Source: Pedobacter polaris (lineage in GTDB: Bacteria > Bacteroidota > Bacteroidia > Sphingobacteriales > Sphingobacteriaceae). Taken from it: 64,000 nucleotides of DNA. Under the pieces are notes generated by a model that did no database searches, was not told where the DNA came from, and saw only the letters and a program-made list of their open reading frames with translations. This document shows, in pieces, positions 58,628 through 64,000 of the stretch. The stretch lies in the NCBI RefSeq assembly GCF_005116505.1, contig NZ_SWBR01000003.1:496001-560000 (forward strand), given 5' to 3'. The translations under genes and the position numbers were made by a program. The first letter of the stretch is position 1. Every line of letters starts with the position of its first letter.

Positions 58628-60163
58628 ATGATAATAAAAACCCATCCAAAATTTATAGCCCAAAAACTTTTTATACTTGGCGTATTGTTCTTATTTACCT
58701 TCCAATCGTGTAAAAAAAGTCATTCAGACATCGGTAAAATAGTTTTTAAAGAGACCAGAAATAAGATCTTTAAAGATATAGAAACCGAAACTTTTATTGA
58801 AAAATTCAAAGAGACTTTTAACAAACAGGAGAGTAAATATAGAAACCCTAAATTCTTAAGAGCGCTTTACGAATCAACTGATTTTGAGCCTGTACTATTA
58901 ATGAAAAATTTAACGGACGACAAACTTAAGGACGCAGTTGCCGTACTTAACAACTCTTCTGTTCATGGTTTAGATCCGTCAATATTTAAAACAAGTGAAC
59001 TAAACGACCTAATTGAAAAAACGTATAATAAAAAAGAAATTAAAACACTTGATGAAGCTTATCAAGTGTTAATTGATTTAGAGCTTTCTGCAGCCAATTC
59101 CCTTACAAATTATAGTAATGCTTTGCAATTTGGTATAATCAGTCCTAGAAAGATTTATGCGCAATATTATACAGCAACAAAACGACCTGATAGTGTTAGT
59201 TTTTTACAGGTTTTTCAAACAAAGGATATTAAGAGCTTTTTAGATAGTATTCAGCCTCAGGAGAAACAATATGTAGCCTTACAAAAAGCCCTGCAAGATA
59301 GAGTTACACTACCTGGTATAAGTCAGGAAGAAACAGAAAGAGTTTTAAAAGTAAACCTAGAGCGTTTAAGATGGAAGAATTTACCAACTGAAGATAAATA
59401 CGTGTGGGTGAATATCCCTGATTTTAAGTTGGATGTAATGGAGAATGGAAAGTCGATCTTGAACATGAAAGTTTGTGTAGGAGAGGGTAGAAATAAAAAT
59501 AACTTAGATAATTTAGTGGAGTACGATGAGAATGACCTTAAAAAAGACAGGCCCTTTAATAGAGAAACACCTCAATTAAAAAGCATGATTCATAGTGTAC
59601 AGGTAAATCCAGTTTGGAATATACCCGAAAGCATTGCAACTAATGAGATTTCAAAATTAGCAGCAAAAGATCCATACTATTTAGCAAATAATAACATTGA
59701 TGTTTTTGAAAATGGACAAATAATCGAAGATCCAGAAACCATTGATTGGTCTGCTGGTGATGCTGGCAAAAAATATGCCTTTAAACAAAGGCCGGGGGAT
59801 GACAACTCTTTGGGTAAAATTAAGTTTTTATTTAATAATGAAAGTAGTGTTTATTTACATGATACCCCAGCTCAAGAGCCCTTTAAATATACAATGAGAG
59901 CGGTAAGCCATGGCTGTGTGCGTTTAGAAAAACCGCTTGAATTGGCAGAAGTCTTGTTTGGTCAAGGTGCTAAATATGATAAAATAAAGGCAGGCATGCA
60001 AAGTGCCGATCCAGTTGCTACAGATATTGGTTTACCAAAACAAGTTCCTGTGTATTTAACCTACTTTACATGTTGGGCAGATGAAAATGGTAAACTGCAA
60101 TTTAGAAAAGATGTTTACGGGTTGGATATTGTATTATTCACTTACTTACAAAGGCTAGCATAA
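58628..60163 (+). CDS. L,D-transpeptidase, YcbB-like lipoprotein (LDT 2)
   Basis: 511 residues. Lipoprotein signal (LFILGVLFLFTFQSC, lipobox QSC). Scaffold domain (about 40-250) with SSVHGLDPSIFKTSELNDL, then YkuD domain; VYLHDTPAQEPFKYTMRAVSHGCVRLEKP carries catalytic Cys430. It is homologous to LDT 1 throughout (compare ISPRKIYAQYYTATKRPDS with INPRKIYNRYYIHVLRPDS), so the pair arose by tandem duplication. Sequences have diverged strongly, suggesting an old event. Confidence 0.88.
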   Translation: MIIKTHPKFIAQKLFILGVLFLFTFQSCKKSHSDIGKIVFKETRNKIFKDIETETFIEKFKETFNKQESKYRNPKFLRALYESTDFEPVLLMKNLTDDKLKDAVAVLNNSSVHGLDPSIFKTSELNDLIEKTYNKKEIKTLDEAYQVLIDLELSAANSLTNYSNALQFGIISPRKIYAQYYTATKRPDSVSFLQVFQTKDIKSFLDSIQPQEKQYVALQKALQDRVTLPGISQEETERVLKVNLERLRWKNLPTEDKYVWVNIPDFKLDVMENGKSILNMKVCVGEGRNKNNLDNLVEYDENDLKKDRPFNRETPQLKSMIHSVQVNPVWNIPESIATNEISKLAAKDPYYLANNNIDVFENGQIIEDPETIDWSAGDAGKKYAFKQRPGDDNSLGKIKFLFNNESSVYLHDTPAQEPFKYTMRAVSHGCVRLEKPLELAEVLFGQGAKYDKIKAGMQSADPVATDIGLPKQVPVYLTYFTCWADENGKLQFRKDVYGLDIVLFTYLQRLA

Positions 60164-60166
60164 AAC

Positions 60167-60213
60167 TATAGGCACATAGAAAACAATACGCTTGTTAAAT
60201 CTATGTGCCTATA
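60167..60213. terminator. Bidirectional hairpin between LDT 2 and LDT 3
   Basis: TATAGGCACATAGA (60167-60180) and TCTATGTGCCTATA (60200-60213) are perfect 14-base arms; AACAA and TTGTT add an inner pair. It lies between convergent genes. Confidence 0.85.
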
Positions 60214-60250
60214 TGATTAATTTATTTTACAGACGCTGCTAATTAATATA

Positions 60251-61024
60251 CTAGTCCATTAAATGTGTTGCTGCTGTATCTAAAGCAAAATTTGCAGCTA
60301 ATGTTTCATCTAAATATTTAGACGAGTAGTTGCCGACGCTTTTATTGATGAATAATACTGTTTTATCGCCAATGGTATTAATTACTTCATCTGCTACTTC
60401 TGGAGCAACTGCAGGGCAACCCTGACTTCTACCCAATCTACCCAGCGCATTAATTGTACCAGCGCTAACATAAGGGGCACCATGAACAACAATAGAACGG
60501 CTTCTAGCATTGTCATTAAAGCCTAAATCCATTCCGTCTAGTTTAAGCGATCTGCCGTGCATGCCTCTGTAAACTTCTCCAGTTACATAAAAACCTAAAC
60601 TACTGGTGAAAGAATCGTTTTTATTTGAAAAATTAATGGCGTCATCATTACCGCTTTTTTGTCCGTGGGCAACCCAAGTATTTAGTAAGATTGCTTTTTT
60701 ATCCAAATCGATAATATATAATCTCTTTTTAGTACTTAACTGATCAAAGTCAGCAATAGTTAAAACTGACTTATTTGAAAGTTGGCCAGATTTTTTTAAA
60801 TTATAAAAACCAGTAACTGCTTTTTCGAACACAGAAAAGCTCAATCCCGCTTCTTTTAAATGGGCAGTAGCATACAACGCATTTATATGGTTAATATAAA
60901 TACTGTCCGTTGAAATGACAGTTGTAGTGGGGTTTATGTTTTTGTTTGTTGATTTAAAACTAGTAATAGTTAAACAAAAAGCAATGGATAGTAATCCAGT
61001 TATTCCTAAAATGTATTTTCTCAT
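60251..61024 (-). CDS. Murein L,D-transpeptidase catalytic domain protein (LDT 3)
   Basis: 257 residues. N-terminal signal or anchor (YILGITGLLSIAFCLTITSF), then a single catalytic domain. VYRGMHGRSLKLDGMDLGFNDNARSRSIVVHGAPYV contains His181, and LGRLGRSQGCPAVAPEV carries Cys203; SxGCP in place of SHGCVR is typical of the 'murein L,D-transpeptidase catalytic domain family' found in Bacteroidota. It is convergent with LDT 1-2 and only distantly related. Leader about 85 bases if the promoter at 61115 is right. Confidence 0.85.
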   Translation of the reverse strand: MRKYILGITGLLSIAFCLTITSFKSTNKNINPTTTVISTDSIYINHINALYATAHLKEAGLSFSVFEKAVTGFYNLKKSGQLSNKSVLTIADFDQLSTKKRLYIIDLDKKAILLNTWVAHGQKSGNDDAINFSNKNDSFTSSLGFYVTGEVYRGMHGRSLKLDGMDLGFNDNARSRSIVVHGAPYVSAGTINALGRLGRSQGCPAVAPEVADEVINTIGDKTVLFINKSVGNYSSKYLDETLAANFALDTAATHLMD

Positions 61025-61114
61025 AGTTTTTTCGGTATCTCGTTCACAATAATCTTATAGTATGAGTTCTTGTATAGGCTTAATAGTTATGGTTAAAAAT
61101 ATTAATTATTAGTA

Positions 61115-61122
61115 CAAATATA
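61115..61122 (-). promoter_or_regulatory. -7 box of the LDT 3 promoter
   Basis: Minus strand reads TATATTTG, a match to TAnnTTTG, about 90 bases ahead of the LDT 3 start. No clear -33 element. Confidence 0.5.
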
Positions 61123-61235
61123 CTCAATAGTTGTAAACTTTCTGCTTTATTAGGTGTTTGATTACCTTTCCATGACTTTATTAATTAGTTGAAAATAAGT
61201 CTTTTATGTTTTAGAAGAGCTGTTTATTCTTAAAA

Positions 61236-61247
61236 GGAGTATACTCC
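61236..61247. promoter_or_regulatory. 12-bp perfect palindrome GGAGTATACTCC, possible operator
   Basis: It lies in the 385-base spacer between divergent LDT 3 and the BatA-type gene. Other than this, the LDT 3 box and the box at 61395, I see nothing gene-like in the spacer. Confidence 0.45.
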
Positions 61248-61394
61248 AATAGAGATTAAATTTTAATTATTAATTAATCGGCCTGCGTATTTTTGATTTT
61301 CTACTAAACTTTAATTAAAGGTTGAAGTGGCACTAGAAAAAGAGTTAATCCAGTAAGTTTTCAATTACCAATTCGCTAAATACCATTATTTTTC

Positions 61395-61402
61395 TATCTT
61401 TG
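61395..61402 (+). promoter_or_regulatory. -7 box of the BatA-type gene promoter
   Basis: TATCTTTG matches TAnnTTTG and ends seven bases before the ATG at 61410, predicting a leaderless or near-leaderless mRNA. Confidence 0.6.
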
Positions 61403-61409
61403 ATTTTTA

Positions 61410-63470
61410 ATGAATTTCCTTTACCCGGGCTTTCTTTTTGCACTTTTCGCGGTCGTGATCCCGATCATTATCCATTTATTCAATTTTCGGAAATTTAAAA
61501 AGGTTTATTTCAGTAATGTTGCCTTTTTAAAGGAGATTAAAGAGCAAACTTCATCTCAAGAAAAACTTAAAAACATACTCATTTTACTTAGTCGAATTTT
61601 AGCCATATTATTCTTAGTACTGGCTTTTGCTCGTCCTTTTTTGCCATTAGGAGGTAAGATAGATCAAAACAAAGGGAATGTTGTTAGTATTTATATTGAT
61701 AACTCTTACAGTATGGAAGCTGTAAATAAGGAAGGGAATTTATTAGATGAAGCCAAACGCAAAGCAAAGGAAGTTGTTAAAGCTTTTCAGATAAACGATA
61801 GGTTCCAGTTGCTAACCAATGATTTTGAAGGAAAGCATCAACGATTGTTAAATGCTGATGAATTTATACAAGCAGTTGATGAAGTTAAAATTTCCTCAGC
61901 TAGTAGAAAATTACAACAGGTAATTAACCGGCAGCAAAGTGTATTTAATGGTACAAGCAATCGCTTTGTTTACGTAATTTCTGATTTTCAAAAAGGATTT
62001 GCCGGAGAGGAGTTAATTAAAACCGATGCAAATACAAACGTTTCCCTTGTAAAATTAAATGCAAATGATTTACCCAATGTAGCTGTAGATAGTATTTGGT
62101 TGTTGTCACCCGTACATCAGGCTAATGCAACAGAGAAATTAGTTATACAATTGCGTAATTATGGAGATGAAGATGCAAAAAACATTTCAGTAAAATTAAA
62201 TATCAATAAGCAGCAAAAAGCAATTAGCAGTTTAAATATTTTAGCAGGTAAAACAGCTGCCGACACACTTTCTTATAGTGGATTAGGTTTAGGCTGGCAA
62301 AAAGGAGTAGTGAGCATTAAAGATTTCCCTTTAACTTTTGATGATGAACTGAACTTTAGTTTCAAAGTTAGCGCAGAACAAAAGGTGTTAAGCATTAATG
62401 GGCAACAAGGAGGAAGGTACATCAAAGCTTTATTTGGTGCAGATGCCTATTTTAAATTAACAGAAATGCCAGAGGCTAACATTAATTATGCTGCCCTGCA
62501 AAATAATAGCTTAGTCGTTTTAAATAGTTTGAATAGCCCTTCTAGTGGGTTAGCTCAAGAACTGAAATCATATATATCAAATGGAGGTTCTGTAGTTGTT
62601 TTTCCAGATCTGGATGCAGATAAGCAAGTTTATTCTACTTTTTTAGGGACATTAAATCTTCCTGCTTTAGCTAGTTTAAATACAACACCTACTAAGGTTA
62701 GCAGCATAGAGCTTAAACATCCATTATTTAAAGACGTATTCGAAACCCTGCCTCAAAATTTAGATTTGCCTCAAGTTAGTCGTTACTTTGAGTTTGTAGA
62801 AAGTAATAACAGTAATAAAGAAAACCTACTTCAATTGCCAGCAAATAAACTGTTTTTTGCAAGGTATACTATGGGCAACGGACAAGTTTATTTGTCGGCT
62901 ACAAATCTAGAAAACAAAGACAGCAACTTTGCAAAACATCCGGTGTTTGTGCCTTTAATGTATAAAATTGCCTTTGCAAGTGCAAAAGAGAAACCAATTT
63001 ATTATACAGCAATGAAGGATAATATATTGGAAAGTGAAAAAATCAACTTAGGAAATAACCAATCTTTAAAGCTAGTAGCAGATAATTTTGAAGTTATTCC
63101 AGAAATTCGTCAAAGCAATGGAAAAACGTTGTTATATATTGCCGACCAAGTTAAAAGGGCTGGTTTTTATGATGTTAAAAAAGGCGATTCACTCTTAGCG
63201 ATTGCGGCTTTTAATGACAATAGAATAGAATCTGATATGCATTATACCACCCAATCAGAGTTGAAAAAAATATTTGGTAAGCAGCAGGTTGCATTTTTAG
63301 ACCCAAAATCTGATAGTATAGCCTCTGCCGTTTCCGCAAAAAATAATGGAACAGAGTTATGGAAACTTTGCCTAATTTTGGCATTAGTTTTTATAGCGGT
63401 TGAAATATTATTGGTCCGATTTTATCATATCCAAAACCGAGCTGGCGAGCTCATTGATACTAAAAAATAA
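61410..63470 (+). CDS. BatA-domain protein with vWA-like region
   Basis: 686 residues. The start (NFLYPGFLFALFAVVIPIIIHLFNFRKFKKVYFSNVAFLKEI) is the N-terminal double-transmembrane BatA domain; a second helix follows at about 58-75 (ILILLSRILAILFLVLAFARPF). The next region has VVSIYIDNSYSMEA (DxSxS, the metal site of a vWA domain, with Asp-x-Ser-x-Ser) and FVYVISDFQKGF. A large periplasmic part and a last membrane helix (LWKLCLILALVFIAVEILLVRFY) end the protein. Role not established; Bat proteins were linked to aerotolerance. Followed closely by the dihydroorotase-like gene (29 bases). Confidence 0.82.
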   Translation: MNFLYPGFLFALFAVVIPIIIHLFNFRKFKKVYFSNVAFLKEIKEQTSSQEKLKNILILLSRILAILFLVLAFARPFLPLGGKIDQNKGNVVSIYIDNSYSMEAVNKEGNLLDEAKRKAKEVVKAFQINDRFQLLTNDFEGKHQRLLNADEFIQAVDEVKISSASRKLQQVINRQQSVFNGTSNRFVYVISDFQKGFAGEELIKTDANTNVSLVKLNANDLPNVAVDSIWLLSPVHQANATEKLVIQLRNYGDEDAKNISVKLNINKQQKAISSLNILAGKTAADTLSYSGLGLGWQKGVVSIKDFPLTFDDELNFSFKVSAEQKVLSINGQQGGRYIKALFGADAYFKLTEMPEANINYAALQNNSLVVLNSLNSPSSGLAQELKSYISNGGSVVVFPDLDADKQVYSTFLGTLNLPALASLNTTPTKVSSIELKHPLFKDVFETLPQNLDLPQVSRYFEFVESNNSNKENLLQLPANKLFFARYTMGNGQVYLSATNLENKDSNFAKHPVFVPLMYKIAFASAKEKPIYYTAMKDNILESEKINLGNNQSLKLVADNFEVIPEIRQSNGKTLLYIADQVKRAGFYDVKKGDSLLAIAAFNDNRIESDMHYTTQSELKKIFGKQQVAFLDPKSDSIASAVSAKNNGTELWKLCLILALVFIAVEILLVRFYHIQNRAGELIDTKK

Positions 63471-63499
63471 CATATGCTAATCAATAAACATACAAATTC

Positions 63500-64000
63500 A
63501 TGAACCTCTTAGTAAAGGGAATTACAATTGCAGATCCTAATAGCGAGTTTAATCAAAAAACTTGGGATGTAAGAATTGAACAAGGAAAAATTACTGCCAT
63601 TGAAAAAAGCTTGTCGCCAGCAAAAAGCGAGGAAGTATATGAAGCAAATGGCGCTATACTTTCTCCTGGTTTTTTTGATTTAAACTGCATGATCGGCGAT
63701 CCAGGTTTAGAAACAAAAGAAGATATCCAAACAGGAACTGCGGCTGCAAAAGCAGGAGGATTTACTGGTTTGGCAGTTTTACCTACTACTAAACCTGTTG
63801 TACAATCCAAAGGTGAAGTAGAATACATTCTCAATAGGGCAAAGAATAACCTTGTTGATGTCTTTCCAATTGGTGCAATAAGTCATGATTTAGAAGGAAA
63901 AGAATTAGCAGAGCTTTTTGATATGAAAAATGCTGGCGCAGTTGCTTTTTCTGATGGGAGCAAAGCGATACAGGATGATGGTTTCGTTAGTAGAGCTTTA
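63500..64000 (+). CDS. Dihydroorotase-like protein lacking metal ligands, 3' end outside window
   Basis: 167 residues visible, no stop before the window end. MNLLVKGITIADPNSEFNQKTWDVRIEQGKI and ANGAILSPGFFDLNCMIGDPGLETKEDIQTGTAAAKAGGFTGLAVLPTTKPVV match dihydroorotase, but the metal HxH reads N-C-M (residues about 59-61), so at least the two His are missing. It thus resembles the inactive PyrC' type that supports aspartate transcarbamoylase. A complete active-type dihydroorotase is at 16369-17703. The start ATG is at 63500. Cotranscription with the BatA-type gene is likely. Confidence 0.85.
   Translation, partial: MNLLVKGITIADPNSEFNQKTWDVRIEQGKITAIEKSLSPAKSEEVYEANGAILSPGFFDLNCMIGDPGLETKEDIQTGTAAAKAGGFTGLAVLPTTKPVVQSKGEVEYILNRAKNNLVDVFPIGAISHDLEGKELAELFDMKNAGAVAFSDGSKAIQDDGFVSRAL

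Noticed and set aside
1..64000. Hunt for tRNA, rRNA, tmRNA, riboswitch or integrase signatures
   Set aside because: I did not recognise any on either strand by eye; a covariance-model scan could still find small RNAs I cannot see.

Overview
The window is chromosomal DNA from a member of the Bacteroidota, most likely the Sphingobacteriaceae (Pedobacter-like). This rests on the gliding genes gldG and gldC, a T9SS/CHU_C-type C-terminal domain, DUF3810, promoters of the form TAnnTTTG instead of sigma70 -35/-10 boxes, AT-rich sequence, and the usual Bacteroidota intergenic inverted repeats. I see no rRNA, tRNA, CRISPR array, prophage or intact insertion sequence. Almost all of the window is core housekeeping sequence.

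Layout. 1-2.5 kb: end of gldG, dnaN, a DedA membrane protein. 2.5-10 kb (minus): a four-gene run (DUF695 protein, PhyH-like dioxygenase, tam-like methyltransferase, S1/P1-like zinc hydrolase), then the DUF2339/DUF3999 pair. 10-18 kb: kptA, hscA, a glycosyltransferase, miaE, DUF3810 and a dihydroorotase. 18-24.9 kb: DEAD-box helicase, gldC, DUF421, ogt, the first cytochrome c maturation block (ccmB-ccmC-ccmD), glutamate dehydrogenase. 25-32.3 kb: msrA, the second ccm block (ccmE-ccmF), a DUF2520 oxidoreductase, 2Fe-2S ferredoxin, iscX, kdsC, a Spy-like protein, maf. 32.3-36.4 kb (minus): ppx/gppA, an SDR, an ABC-2 permease/ATPase pair. 36.4-41.9 kb: a secreted DUF3472 protein behind a duplicated operator region, a lipoprotein flanked by dnaJ and a decayed dnaJ 3' end, grpE-dnaJ, ftsE. 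41.9-49.3 kb: a CHU_C protein, a LuxC-type acyl-CoA reductase divergent from a 4Fe-4S ferredoxin, a universal stress protein, NlpC/P60, a GxxExxY protein, yceH-like, WD40. 49.3-56.9 kb (minus): the complete his operon hisG-D-C-B-H-A-F-IE. 57-61 kb: three L,D-transpeptidases. 61.4-64 kb: a BatA-type membrane protein and the start of a second, apparently non-catalytic, dihydroorotase-like gene.

Most notable observations. (1) The his operon has a consensus promoter, a 19-codon leader peptide with six histidines, and mutually exclusive RNA structures ahead of hisG, the layout of a transcription attenuator. (2) A degenerate copy of the dnaJ 3' end lies beyond a lipoprotein gene in the same orientation as dnaJ, as if a small island had recombined into the 3' end of dnaJ. 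(3) A 146-bp tandem duplication gives the DUF3472 gene two LacI-type operators. (4) CcmE carries Cys-x3-Tyr instead of the usual His-x3-Tyr heme motif, and the ccm genes are split. (5) A palindromic intergenic repeat appears in frame inside hisIE. (6) Several genes have the -7 promoter box only 5-9 bases before the start codon, so their mRNAs should be leaderless or nearly so.

Functions are read from motifs and family resemblance by eye; no database search was run. Start codons were moved inward where an upstream extension did not look like protein.
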